This document shows positions 1 to 7,958 of a stretch of 64,000 bases of DNA, piece after piece. Below the pieces are notes generated by a model that worked only from the letters and a program-made list of their open reading frames with translations, was not told the DNA's origin and ran no database searches. Where the stretch lies: contig NZ_AUMU01000002.1 of assembly GCF_000430845.1 (NCBI RefSeq), positions 1 through 64,000 on the forward strand. Reading direction: 5' to 3'. Positions within the stretch are counted from its first letter, which is position 1. Every line of letters begins with the position of its first letter. Both the position numbers and the translations under genes were made by a program. This stretch comes from Chryseobacterium gregarium DSM 19109. Lineage in GTDB: Bacteria; Bacteroidota; Bacteroidia; Flavobacteriales; Weeksellaceae.

Positions 1-246
1 ATCCTGGAGAATCTGCTTATCCAGGCTTAGGTCGGCTACCAACTTCTTGAGTTGACTGTTTTCTTCCTCTAATTGACGTAAACGCCGGAGTTCTGTAATC
101 CCCAAACCTCCGAATTTCTTCTTCCAATTGTAGAAAGTGGCCTCACTTATACCCATCTTACGACAAACTTCTTCGACTTTCACTCCTGTCTCAGACTGTT
201 TCAATGCAAAAATAATCTGACTCTCTGTAAATCTGCTCTTTTTCAT
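1..246 (-). CDS. IS3-family transposase OrfA (partial, 3' end outside window)
   Basis: The 82 visible codons encode a helix-turn-helix DNA-binding protein of the transposase IS3/IS911 OrfA type. It begins MKKSRFTESQIIFALKQSE, continues with a recognition-helix region (VCRKMGISEATFYNWKKKFGG) and then a leucine-rich segment (LRRLRQLEEENSQLKKLVAD) typical of the oligomerising zipper of this family. The ATG at 246 is the natural start, close behind the terminal repeat. In the family, OrfA is about 90-100 residues and is joined to the integrase-domain OrfB by programmed frameshifting; OrfB would lie to the left of base 1. Family assignment is firm; the exact IS name cannot be given. Confidence 0.85.
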   Translation of the reverse strand, partial: MKKSRFTESQIIFALKQSETGVKVEEVCRKMGISEATFYNWKKKFGGLGITELRRLRQLEEENSQLKKLVADLSLDKQILQD

Positions 247-326
247 TAGACTTTTCTTTATTTAAATTTAATTATTTCTCGAAAAATCTCTACTTTTAAT
301 TGTTCCAGTTTTTTGGGAGAAGGTCA
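1..326 (-). mobile_element. IS3-family insertion sequence, left end (cut by window edge)
   Basis: The element runs off the left edge of the window. Its visible end is placed at 326 because, read on the minus strand from there, the sequence begins TGACCTTCTCCCAAAAAACT, the terminal-repeat style of IS3-family elements with a TGA...CCCAAAA end. The transposase OrfA start lies 80 bases inside. To the right of 326 the frame of a surface-protein gene begins without a start codon, so the element appears to have inserted into that gene. The other end, the orfB integrase gene and the expected 3-4 base target duplication (GAT or GATA at 327) are outside the window. Confidence 0.8.
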
Positions 327-1651
327 GATATCCTCAGCATAACGGAATCCTGAATTCTGTAACCTCTAACAGCAATAATCCTATAACCATAAATTTCGGG
401 CCATCATTACAAGCAGATCCCCTGGAGGCCACCTACGAAGTGAAAGTATCCAGCGGTAACGGATTTTATGGGTTCAGGGCCAATACCGGCATTATGCCTC
501 CCGGTGGAAATCAGGAACTCATAGAACTCAGCCAATGGGGAAATACTACATGGCTTCAGCAATTCGACAGTGCATTTGCAAACTGTCCCAATCTTGACGT
601 AACGGCTGCAGATGCTCCTGATCTTACACAGATAAACAGTTTATCACAAATGTTCCTCAACTGTTCATCTTTGATAGGGCACACTTCATTTTATTACTGG
701 AATCCTTACAATATTACAAACATGAGCAGTATGTTCAGCGGAGCGACTCTGTTTAATCAGAATATTGGAAACTGGGATACATCAAAAGTAACAGATTTTA
801 GCGGCATGTTTTCTTCTGCCTCTTCTTTCAATCAAGATATTTCTGCCTGGAACACAATATCCGGAACTGATTTCTCTTCCATGTTTTCGGATGCTGTTGC
901 TTTTAATCAGCCATTAAATTCATGGAATACAGAAAATGCTACCAGTTTCCGTTATACATTCTATAATGCGGCAGCATTTAATCAGCCACTTGATAACTGG
1001 AATACAGGTAAAGCAACAGACTTTGAGCATATGTTTGAAAATGCAGTATCATTCAATCAGCCCATTGGGAACTGGGATGTAAGTAAGGTTGATTATACTG
1101 CGGGATTTAATATGTTTTCTGATGCTTCACATTTTGACCAGGACATTTCTGCATGGAATATCAAGCTTCAAAACTTCAAATGGAATGCAATCTATTTCGG
1201 ATTTAAAAATGCTGGCTTATCATGTACGAATTACAGTAATTTTCTCATTGCTCTGAATAATAATCCTACATGGACGAACTCAACAATAACATCCGGAACT
1301 ATAGATGCAACAGGACTTGTTTATTCTACACCGCAAGCTATGCTGGCCAGAGCCCAACTGATCAACAAAGGGTTTAATATTATTGGAGATTCCTATATTT
1401 CCGGTTGTTTTCTGTCAACAAGAGACGTTTCAGCAAAAACTAAAACTTCCGCTTATCCTAATCCAACGACAGGAGTGATCAATGTGGAATCCGCAGCAGA
1501 CGAAAATGTTCAATTATATGATATCAACGGTAACTTCATTAAAAATGTGATGTTTAGAAAAGGGAAAAACACGATCGATCTTACTGAATATCCGTCAGGG
1601 GACTATTTCTTAAAAGGTGATACTATTCTCACTAAAATAAGCAAACAATAG
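327..1651 (+). pseudogene. BspA-like (DUF285) surface protein with type IX sorting domain, 5' end removed by IS insertion
   Basis: The open frame continues upstream of the first usable start (GTG at 440) to the IS border, where it reads YPQHNGILNSVTSNSNN without a start, so the gene has lost its beginning. The body holds about six 24-25-residue repeats of the form FNQxIxxWxTxxxTxFxxMF, the TIGR02167/DUF285 'BspA-like' leucine-rich type found in surface adhesins. The C-terminus (AYPNPTTGVINV, then YDINGNFIK and a final beta-rich segment) is a type A type IX secretion sorting domain, so the intact protein would be exported and attached to the surface. The fragment lacks a signal peptide and would not be secreted even if translated. 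A hairpin terminator follows at 1684. Confidence 0.8.
752..1180 (+). repeat. Tandem BspA/DUF285 repeats in coding sequence
   Basis: About six consecutive units of 24-25 codons, each opening with Phe-(Asn/Asp)-Gln and a Trp-(Asn/Asp) pair and closing with a Met/Thr-Phe motif. The units differ in sequence, so they are an old protein repeat and not a recent DNA duplication. Confidence 0.75.
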
Positions 1652-1683
1652 TAGGTCAGCTAAAAGGTTACCTTTTTAAATTC

Positions 1684-1711
1684 AGCTCCAAAGTCATTGT
1701 ACTTTGGAGCT
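1684..1711 (+). terminator. Hairpin terminator after the surface-protein fragment
   Basis: Perfect 11-base arms AGCTCCAAAGT and ACTTTGGAGCT around a six-base loop, 32 bases after the stop. The T run behind it is weak. Confidence 0.6.
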
Positions 1712-2046
1712 TGTTAAGTGTTATATTTGTATAAGTGAAGAACATTTTAGAAGACGATATAATAAGACAAAACTTTTGATAATTACTATATTATGCTTAT
1801 TCTCATTAATAGCTGATGACAAACAAAAATGCGTTCTATTGATTTTATTTTCTAATCTGAAAGACCTGATTGTACAATGATAGTAGTAATAAATCCCACA
1901 AAACGATCTTTTACCTATTATCAAAAAGAAGAAAATATCTCTGGAAACTTATTTCCGGACCGCTTACAAAACCAATATGACCAAACTAACAGAATCAACA
2001 TCATGGCACATCGTATTTTCAGATTAACAGTGAGTTGCTAAAAAAG
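1712..2046. other. AT-rich intergenic stretch with no supported gene
   Basis: I see no convincing coding frame, RNA or repeat here. A 67-codon minus-strand frame at 1721-1924 has no recognisable features and is treated as chance. Confidence 0.5.
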
Positions 2047-2082
2047 AAAACCGGCGAAATGATTAATCATTTCTCCGGTTTT
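2047..2082 (-). terminator. Terminator of tRNA-Gln
   Basis: Long stem with arms AAAACCGG-GAAATGAT and ATCATTTC-CCGGTTTT, one mismatch and a two-base loop. On the minus strand it is followed by a T-rich tail and starts right after the tRNA 3' end, so it fits a rho-independent terminator for the tRNA. Confidence 0.8.
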
Positions 2083-2083
2083 G

Positions 2084-2154
2084 TAGACCCACAGGGATTC
2101 GAACCCCAACTGATGGTACCAAAAACCAGAGTGCTACCGTTACACCATGGGTCT
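2084..2154 (-). tRNA. tRNA-Gln (anticodon UUG)
   Basis: On the minus strand the sequence folds as a cloverleaf. The acceptor arm is AGACCCA with TGGGTCT, and the D arm is GTGT with GCAC around a TAACGGTA loop. The anticodon arm is CTGGT with ACCAT around the loop TTTTGGT, with TTG at the anticodon positions and an unpaired C-T at the base of the stem. The T arm has the GGTTCGAATCC signature. CCA is not encoded. It is about 71 bases. It has its own promoter upstream (2169-2200) and a terminator (2047-2082), so it is transcribed alone. Confidence 0.95.
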
Positions 2155-2168
2155 TTGTTTCAATGATC

Positions 2169-2200
2169 CAAAATTATAGAAATTATTTTATATACAAAAA
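2169..2200 (-). promoter_or_regulatory. Promoter of tRNA-Gln
   Basis: Read on the minus strand, a TAATTTTG box (2176-2169) matches the Bacteroidota -7 consensus TAnnTTTG, and a TTTTTG (2200-2195) lies 18 bases upstream as the -33 element. The predicted start is a few bases before the tRNA 5' end. Confidence 0.7.
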
Positions 2201-2405
2201 TAAAAATCCGGTGTCCATTAGGGAAACGCAGGGGTTTCAGTGTTATGTATTGATAGTCAAATTATTATTATTAAGGAAATTTTCTGGCTCAGAATAAGAA
2301 TTTTTCTGGCTGGGTTTCTTCATCAGAGGGTTGATAGTATATGCTTGATTTTCATCAGGCCGGTTATTTCTCTTGATCATTGAAAATCAGTTTAAATAAA
2401 AATCC

Positions 2406-2413
2406 TATCTTTG
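2406..2413 (+). promoter_or_regulatory. der promoter -7 box
   Basis: TATCTTTG matches TAnnTTTG, with a TTG at 2380-2382 in the -33 region. It gives a leader of about 75 bases before der. That leader starts with a stem-loop at 2422-2447 (arms TGGG/CCCA and TCCAA/TTGGA), which would sit at the very 5' end of the mRNA. Confidence 0.6.
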
Positions 2414-2493
2414 CAAAAAATTGGGCTCCAAAAGTTGGAGAAACCCATTAATAACTCATCCGGAGGAGAACCGAAGGATTATTAAACATTTTT

Positions 2494-3804
2494 ATGTCGA
2501 ATATTGTCGCAATCGTTGGGCGTCCCAACGTAGGAAAATCCACACTTTTTAATCGTTTACTGGAAAGAAGAGAAGCTATTGTAGATTCTACAGCCGGTGT
2601 GACCAGAGACCGCCACTACGGGAAATCCGACTGGAACGGAGTCGATTTCACAGTAATTGATACCGGAGGGTATGATGTGAATAACGATGACGTGTTTCAG
2701 GGTGAAATCTCCAAACAGGTAGAGCTGGCCATTGATGAGGCTACTTCAATTATTTTCATGCTGAACGTGGAAGAAGGCCTTACCGATACGGATTACGAAA
2801 TCCATGAGATGTTAAGGAGATCCAACAAGCCGGTTTACATTGTGATCAATAAAGTGGATTCTTCAAAAGAAGAAGTGGCGGCTACGGAATTTTACCAGTT
2901 GGGCATTGAAAAATACTATACGCTGTCTTCTGCAACGGGTTCAGGAACCGGTGAAGTTCTGGATGATATCGTTAAAGATTTTCCGACTACCGATTATAAA
3001 GATCCGTTTGAAGGGCTGCCTAAGATTACCATTGCCGGCCGTCCGAATGTAGGGAAATCCACTTTGACAAACGCTTTGCTTGATGCGGAAAGAAATATCG
3101 TAACCGATGTTGCAGGAACTACCCGGGACAGTATCCAGACCCTTTACAATAAATTCGGACACGAGTTTGTATTGGTGGATACGGCGGGAATGAGAAGGAA
3201 ATCCAAAGTTTCCGAAGACCTGGAATTCTATTCCGTGATGCGTTCGATCCGTTCCATCGAGTATTCTGATGTGGTGATTATCATGGTAGATGCCACACAG
3301 GGCTGGGAATCCCAGGATATGAATATCTTCGGGCTGGCCCAGAAGAACCGTAAGGGGATTGTTATCCTTGTTAACAAATGGGACCTTATTGAAGATAAGC
3401 AGACCAACACCATCCGTGATTTCGAAAACCAGATCAAAGATAAAATCGGACAGTTTAATGATATTCCGATCTTATTCATTTCAGCGCTGACCAAGCAGAG
3501 GATCCTGAAAGCCGTTGAGTTGGCCATGGAAGTGTACGAAGCCCGCAGAAAGAAAATCAAGACTTCCAAATTAAATGAAGTCATGCTGCCGATTTTCGAA
3601 GGGACACCGCCGCCGGCCAACAAAGGGAAATACATCAAGATCAAATACTGTGTACAGCTTCCGACGCCGTCACCGCAGTTTGTATTCTTCTGTAACCTGC
3701 CGCAATATGTAAAGGAACCGTATAAAAGATTTACTGAAAACCAGCTGCGGAAAGAATTCGGGTTTACCGGAGTTCCGATCGAAGTGTATTTCAGACAAAA
3801 ATAA
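2494..3804 (+). CDS. der: Ribosome biogenesis GTPase Der (EngA)
   Basis: Der has two tandem GTPase domains and a KH-like C-terminal domain, and acts in assembly of the 50S ribosomal subunit. Both G1 loops are visible: GRPNVGKS at residues 9-16 and GRPNVGKST near 182. The G3 motifs are DTGG and DTAGMRR, and the G4 motifs are NKVD and NKWD. The C-terminal region with FTGVPIEVYFRQK is the expected family ending. At 436 residues the length is normal. The ATG at 2494 is the only sensible start. The gene stands alone between its promoter at 2406 and a hairpin terminator at 3813. Identification is certain. Confidence 0.97.
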   Translation: MSNIVAIVGRPNVGKSTLFNRLLERREAIVDSTAGVTRDRHYGKSDWNGVDFTVIDTGGYDVNNDDVFQGEISKQVELAIDEATSIIFMLNVEEGLTDTDYEIHEMLRRSNKPVYIVINKVDSSKEEVAATEFYQLGIEKYYTLSSATGSGTGEVLDDIVKDFPTTDYKDPFEGLPKITIAGRPNVGKSTLTNALLDAERNIVTDVAGTTRDSIQTLYNKFGHEFVLVDTAGMRRKSKVSEDLEFYSVMRSIRSIEYSDVVIIMVDATQGWESQDMNIFGLAQKNRKGIVILVNKWDLIEDKQTNTIRDFENQIKDKIGQFNDIPILFISALTKQRILKAVELAMEVYEARRKKIKTSKLNEVMLPIFEGTPPPANKGKYIKIKYCVQLPTPSPQFVFFCNLPQYVKEPYKRFTENQLRKEFGFTGVPIEVYFRQK

Positions 3805-3812
3805 TAGTATCT

Positions 3813-3844
3813 TCCCTTTCAGGTTTTCTGAAAGGGATTTGTTT
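3813..3844 (+). terminator. Terminator after der
   Basis: Arms TCCCTTTCAG and CTGAAAGGGA with a five-base loop, followed by a T-rich run. Confidence 0.75.
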
Positions 3845-3884
3845 TCATTAAATTTTCATAATTTTATACAAAGCTTTTCAAATA

Positions 3885-4538
3885 ATGAATACCGTTGTAT
3901 TATCAGAACAATTTTCGCTTGTCAATTCCTGGATCAATGAACTCAGAAACGTGGAAATCCAGCATGACAGGATGAGGTTTCGCAGGAATCTGGAAAGGAT
4001 CGGGGAAATTGCAGCCTTCGAGATCAGTAAAAGCCTTGAGCATGAAGAAATTGAAATCCGCACCCCTTTAGATACTGTTACAGCAAGGGAAATTGCTGTT
4101 CAGCCGGTGATCACCACTATTCTGAGAGCAGGAGTTCCTCTGTTCGAAGGGATACTGAACTATTTTGATAAAGCCGACTGCGGTTTTGTAGCAGCCTACC
4201 GGAAGCATGATGCCAATGATTATTTTTCAATCAAGCAGGATTATTTGACCTGCCCCAATATTGACGGAAGATCTTTGATTGTTGCCGACCCGATGCTGGC
4301 CACCGGGGCTTCTTTAATCGAAGCCATCAAAGATCTGTTAACCAACGGAACCCCTACTCAGCTTCATGTGGTGGCGGCCATCGCTTCAAGACAGGGCGTT
4401 GAAACCATCGGAAAAGCTTATCCTGATGCCAGGATATGGGTAGGTGTCATTGATGAAGACTTAACGACAAAAGGGTACATTACCCCAGGCCTGGGCGATG
4501 CAGGAGATTTAAGCTACGGAGAAAAACTTCAGAGATAA
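3885..4538 (+). CDS. upp: Uracil phosphoribosyltransferase
   Basis: Makes UMP from uracil and PRPP in pyrimidine salvage, in the cytoplasm. The PRPP-binding signature appears as LIVADPMLATGAS in the second half, and the uracil-site region near the C-terminus reads GYITPGLGDAGD, both characteristic of UPRT. The 217 residues fit the family. The ATG at 3885 starts a protein with the usual flavobacterial N-terminus. It has no close partner: der upstream ends in a terminator and the ComF-like gene downstream faces it from the other strand. Confidence 0.95.
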   Translation: MNTVVLSEQFSLVNSWINELRNVEIQHDRMRFRRNLERIGEIAAFEISKSLEHEEIEIRTPLDTVTAREIAVQPVITTILRAGVPLFEGILNYFDKADCGFVAAYRKHDANDYFSIKQDYLTCPNIDGRSLIVADPMLATGASLIEAIKDLLTNGTPTQLHVVAAIASRQGVETIGKAYPDARIWVGVIDEDLTTKGYITPGLGDAGDLSYGEKLQR

Positions 4539-4771
4539 TAAGGAATGTAAAACTTCCGGAGATTTATTCCGGATCAAGAGCCGTTACACTTTAGTCTTAA
4601 AGCTGTATAAAGCCTATTTTTAATTCTATGACTACTGATTTTTGGATATATAAGATCCACCTTCATAAGATCTGCGGGAATTATTTTTGAAATGCATGTA
4701 CACAATTCTATGTGTAGTTGATTCATTGGTTTATCAATGAATAATTTCTGTGAGTCATTTCAGAATTAAAA

Positions 4772-5425
4772 TTACATATCTACTGCCATTACCAGAACAC
4801 TCACTCTGTTATTTCCTGCTTTAAGGATTTCCCAGGCTATGTTGGCTACCGTATTTCCGGTGGTAAATACATCATCAATCAGTAAAATATGTTTTCCTGA
4901 AATATCTTTAGTAACGGAAAATGTATTTTCAGTTTCCAGTCTGTGCCGTTTGTCCTTTAAAGCCTGTGCTTTCGAATACCGGTTTCTCTTCACCAGATGA
5001 TGGTCAAAAGGGATATGGTAGAATTCCGACAGGGTTTCCGCAAATGCATGCAGCTGGTTGTAGCCTCTTTCTTTCAGCTTCTTCGGGTGCAGCGGTACGG
5101 TTATCAGGAGATCCGGTGCTTCATGCTGGAAATCCAGCCTTTCCGTCGTCCAGCCGGCCATAATTTTTCCGGCTTTTTCTCTGCCTTTGTATTTTAATTC
5201 ATGGATGATTTTCCTGCTGATATTCTCGTTTTCGAATTTCATGAGGGCAAAAGCATGCTCTACAGGAAACAGAAGCTTACACCGTTCCTGCATGTAATTA
5301 TGATCAGCATAGGTGTTGTGGGTAAACTGGATGTGTTCAAAACAAAGGCTGCAAACCAGTAAATTATCGTCAATAATCCGGTTGCACTCAAGGCAGCGGT
5401 TCGGGAAGAGCAGGTCTAAAATCAT
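4772..5425 (-). CDS. ComF family phosphoribosyltransferase-like protein
   Basis: It has a short N-terminal zinc-binding segment with four cysteines (C11, C14, C25, C28: CLEC...CSLC) and a C-terminal phosphoribosyltransferase fold with the PRPP loop ILLIDDVFTTGNTV. This is the ComF architecture; ComF acts during DNA uptake in naturally transformable bacteria, though in many species its role is unproven. The 217 residues are typical. It is a single gene, convergent with upp and followed by about 230 bases with no other gene. The assignment to the family is firm, the function in competence is inferred. Confidence 0.88.
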   Translation of the reverse strand: MILDLLFPNRCLECNRIIDDNLLVCSLCFEHIQFTHNTYADHNYMQERCKLLFPVEHAFALMKFENENISRKIIHELKYKGREKAGKIMAGWTTERLDFQHEAPDLLITVPLHPKKLKERGYNQLHAFAETLSEFYHIPFDHHLVKRNRYSKAQALKDKRHRLETENTFSVTKDISGKHILLIDDVFTTGNTVANIAWEILKAGNNRVSVLVMAVDM

Positions 5426-5559
5426 CTGTGTGTATTTAATCCTAAAATTAAAGATTTTCCTTAATCAGAGCAAAAATCAGCCTGAATATTATCATAACCG
5501 GTTTCTGTGGATCCCTTATTGACTCCCGAATAAAACCGGAAAATAAAATTTAAAAGCTT

Positions 5560-5567
5560 TATATTTG
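5560..5567 (+). promoter_or_regulatory. Promoter -7 box abutting the thioesterase start
   Basis: TATATTTG ends three bases before the ATG at 5571, so transcription should begin at or next to the start codon (leaderless mRNA). Confidence 0.55.
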
Positions 5568-5570
5568 ATA

Positions 5571-5954
5571 ATGAGTTTGATTTATGAAAAGAAAATACAG
5601 GTAACGGGGCAGCATATTGACGGGCATAATCATGTCAATAATGTTCAGTATGTGCATTGGGTAGAAGAGATTGCCGTTGAACATTGGAATGCTGTAAAAG
5701 ATAAATTAGGATATCCTGAGGACCTCTGGATGCTCCTTGATCATCATATACAGTATAAAAAGCAGGTTTACCTGGGAGATATTATAACGGTCAAAACGTA
5801 TCCCAAACCTCCCGAAGGAATCCGCCAGCCGAGGAAAGTCGAATTTTACTGTAATGGTGAACTGGTCGTGGATTCACTGACGCTTTGGGTTTTTATTGAT
5901 TATAAAACGAAGAGAATTAAGAGGCTGGAAAGCGCCTGGCTGGATAAGCTGTAA
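5571..5954 (+). CDS. Acyl-CoA thioesterase, hotdog fold (4HBT/YbgC-like)
   Basis: A 127-residue single hotdog domain. The N-terminal part reads QHIDGHNHVNNVQYVHWVEE, the usual 4HBT pattern with an Asp-Gly-His and an Asn next to the active site, followed by the long central helix and beta strands. Such enzymes hydrolyse acyl-CoA thioesters; the acyl chain cannot be predicted. I chose the ATG at 5571 (MSLIYEKK) over a TTG six bases upstream because it is a standard codon and sits directly behind a promoter box. The stop ends at 5954, exactly where the original stop of the convergent thioredoxin-like gene begins (5955). Confidence 0.85.
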   Translation: MSLIYEKKIQVTGQHIDGHNHVNNVQYVHWVEEIAVEHWNAVKDKLGYPEDLWMLLDHHIQYKKQVYLGDIITVKTYPKPPEGIRQPRKVEFYCNGELVVDSLTLWVFIDYKTKRIKRLESAWLDKL

Positions 5955-5997
5955 TTATTCGTTCAGGATTTTCAGAATCGTTTCCGTTTTTGTTTCA

Positions 5998-6444
5998 TCA
6001 ACAATTCCTGTGATTTCTATTATCAAGAATAAAGGTCATCAGATTTCTTATCAACGGAAAGTAAGAATTCAGCTGTTTTCCGGAATCGGTAATGTGGAGA
6101 AAATTAAATTCCCTTTTTGACAGAAACTGTGCTGTCTTTTCATGGCTGTCATAAGTAATCGCGATAAAATTGGCTTTATTGCCCAACCTTTCTTTTAATC
6201 TGTTTAAATACGGAAGTTCTTCAATGCAGGGCTCACAGGAAGCCGACCAAAAATTAATTAAAGAATTTTTTCCTTTAAGCGCATCGGGTGTGAACTTCTC
6301 ACCTTTCTGATTGGTATAATCTTCAATAGGGAAACGGGTTCCGATCTTATTTTCAAGGCTGGGATGGGTCCCGAATACTCTCTGCTGGGCATTGAGTGAT
6401 GAAAAGCTTATTATCAGTAATACGGCTATTGTTTTTATTCTCAA
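5998..6444 (-). CDS. TlpA/redoxin-like thioredoxin-fold protein with frameshifted C-terminus
   Basis: A secreted thiol-disulfide oxidoreductase-like protein: signal peptide (MRIKTIAVLLIISFSSLNAQ), then a thioredoxin fold with the active-site pair SCEPC (C70, C73) after LINFWSA. The frame ends early at TFILDNRNHRNC. If the frame is shifted by one base around 6012-6024, the protein continues ITGIVDETKTETILKILNE and stops at 5955, the normal kind of ending for the family. The gene therefore seems to carry a one-base frameshift that removes the last helix. Active-site residues are intact. It may be a young pseudogene or a sequencing error; as it stands the product is 148 residues. Confidence 0.75.
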   Translation of the reverse strand: MRIKTIAVLLIISFSSLNAQQRVFGTHPSLENKIGTRFPIEDYTNQKGEKFTPDALKGKNSLINFWSASCEPCIEELPYLNRLKERLGNKANFIAITYDSHEKTAQFLSKREFNFLHITDSGKQLNSYFPLIRNLMTFILDNRNHRNC

Positions 6445-6523
6445 GTAACGGGTAGATGTTGATTATTATTGCGGATCAGATTTTCACCTTACGTAATAGA
6501 TCAATGAAACAAACCAAATTCCT

Positions 6524-6531
6524 TATCTTTG
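6524..6531 (+). promoter_or_regulatory. Promoter -7 box abutting the queD start
   Basis: TATCTTTG ends four bases before the ATG at 6536, which predicts a leaderless mRNA. Confidence 0.55.
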
Positions 6532-6535
6532 CCTT

Positions 6536-6982
6536 ATGATACGTATTACAAAAATTTTTACATTCGAGACGGCTCACGTGCTGTATAACTATGACGGGAA
6601 ATGTAAAAATATGCACGGACATTCCTATAAGCTGTTTGTAACGGTGAAAGGAAAGCCTGTTAATGATTTGGATAGCCCGAAAAACGGGATGGTGGTGGAT
6701 TTTAGTGATATCAAGAGTATCGTAAAATCCGAGATTGTGGATGTGTGGGATCATGCCGTATTAATCAACGCGCTGACTCCGCATCGCGAATTGGGAGAAG
6801 ACCTTGAAGATAAAGGGCATAAAGTGATCTATTGCAGTTTTCAGCCGACCTGCGAAAATATGCTGTATGCCATTGCCTCAAAAATAAAGCGGAGCCTTCC
6901 GGAAGGGGTTTCTCTGGCCTACCTGAAACTTCATGAAACCGAAAACTCTTACGGGGAATGGTTTGCGGAAGATAACCAGTAA
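6536..6982 (+). CDS. queD: 6-carboxytetrahydropterin synthase QueD / 6-pyruvoyltetrahydropterin synthase family
   Basis: Converts 7,8-dihydroneopterin triphosphate into 6-carboxytetrahydropterin in the queuosine pathway, with zinc in the active site. The three zinc histidines are H14 (ETAHVL) and H27 and H29 (MHGHSY), and the catalytic cysteine is C23, with the spacing C-x3-H-x-H found in QueD. Further family residues are the D-H pair in DVWDHAVL and the E in LHETENSYGEW. At 148 residues it is slightly longer than the E. coli enzyme. It is followed after 24 bases by lpxH, probably on one transcript. The family also includes 6-pyruvoyltetrahydropterin synthases; QueD is the likelier role in a bacterium. 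Confidence 0.85.
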   Translation: MIRITKIFTFETAHVLYNYDGKCKNMHGHSYKLFVTVKGKPVNDLDSPKNGMVVDFSDIKSIVKSEIVDVWDHAVLINALTPHRELGEDLEDKGHKVIYCSFQPTCENMLYAIASKIKRSLPEGVSLAYLKLHETENSYGEWFAEDNQ

Positions 6983-7006
6983 TTCTATTCAGCAAAAACG
7001 TAAAAG

Positions 7007-7798
7007 GTGTTAAAGACAACCATTAATTTAGAACCCGGGAAAAAAGTATATTTTGCTTCAGACCAGCATTTCGGCGCGCCTACCCCCAAGGAGAGTAAAA
7101 TCCGGGAAGAGCGCTTTATCCGCTGGATGGATGAGATCAAACATGATGCACAGGTACTGTTTTTAATGGGTGACCTTTTTGATTTCTGGCATGAATGGAA
7201 ACACGTGATCCCGAAAGGGTATGTGCGGGTCTTGGGGAAAATCGCAGAGCTGAAAGACCGTGGGATCCATATTTATTTTTTTGTGGGGAATCATGACCTC
7301 TGGATGAAAGACTATCTGGAAGAAGAGATCGGGTGTACAGTGTTCTATAAAAAACAGTATTTTGAAATGGGCGGGAAGCAGTTTTTACTGGCCCACGGAG
7401 ACGGCCTGGGCCCGGGAGACAAAGGATATAAAAGGATGAAAAAAGTTTTTACGAATCCTGTGGCACAGTGGTTTTTCAAATGGCTTCATCCCGATGTGGC
7501 GATGAAGATCGCGTTATACATGTCCCAGAAAAACAAGATGATTTCCGGGGATGAAGACAAGCAGTTTTTAGGGGAAGACAAAGAATTTCTGATCATTTAT
7601 TCCAAAGAAAAGCTTAAGACCCAGCAGATTGACTATTTTATTTATGGCCACAGGCATCTTCCGATGGTTCTTGACCTGGGGCAGGATGCCAAATATATCA
7701 ATCTCGGAGACTGGATTTCTTACTTTACGTATGGTGTTTTTGAGCATGAATTTGAACTCAAGACTTTTGGGAAGAGCACGGTAAAAACGACCTTATAA
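7007..7798 (+). CDS. lpxH: UDP-2,3-diacylglucosamine diphosphatase LpxH
   Basis: Hydrolyses UDP-2,3-diacylglucosamine to lipid X and UMP in lipid A synthesis, at the inner face of the cytoplasmic membrane. It is a calcineurin-like metallophosphoesterase with the two-metal motifs in order: SDQHFG (D19, H21), GDLFDFW, GNHDLWM, the AHGDGLGPGD loop, and GHRH near the C-terminus. The insertion with basic and aromatic residues between the last two motifs is the lipid-binding lid. 263 residues is normal for Bacteroidota. The start is GTG at 7007, giving MLKTTINLEPGKKVYF; no better ATG is near. It likely shares a transcript with queD. Confidence 0.9.
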   Translation: MLKTTINLEPGKKVYFASDQHFGAPTPKESKIREERFIRWMDEIKHDAQVLFLMGDLFDFWHEWKHVIPKGYVRVLGKIAELKDRGIHIYFFVGNHDLWMKDYLEEEIGCTVFYKKQYFEMGGKQFLLAHGDGLGPGDKGYKRMKKVFTNPVAQWFFKWLHPDVAMKIALYMSQKNKMISGDEDKQFLGEDKEFLIIYSKEKLKTQQIDYFIYGHRHLPMVLDLGQDAKYINLGDWISYFTYGVFEHEFELKTFGKSTVKTTL

Positions 7799-7958
7799 AG
7801 AGGTAATTTTCCGGATGAACCGAAATTTATCTTTGTTTCAATCCGTCTTCCGTCTATCTGATGACAATAATTGACCAGGATTTTGTTGTCTATAAAAAAA
7901 TAAAACCGGATCTAGGGTTTAACCGGATAATAAGATCACCTAAGTTAGTATTTAAGAA

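Noticed and set aside
1721..1924. 67-codon frame on the minus strand
   Set aside because: No start context, no domain and a composition like random AT-rich DNA.
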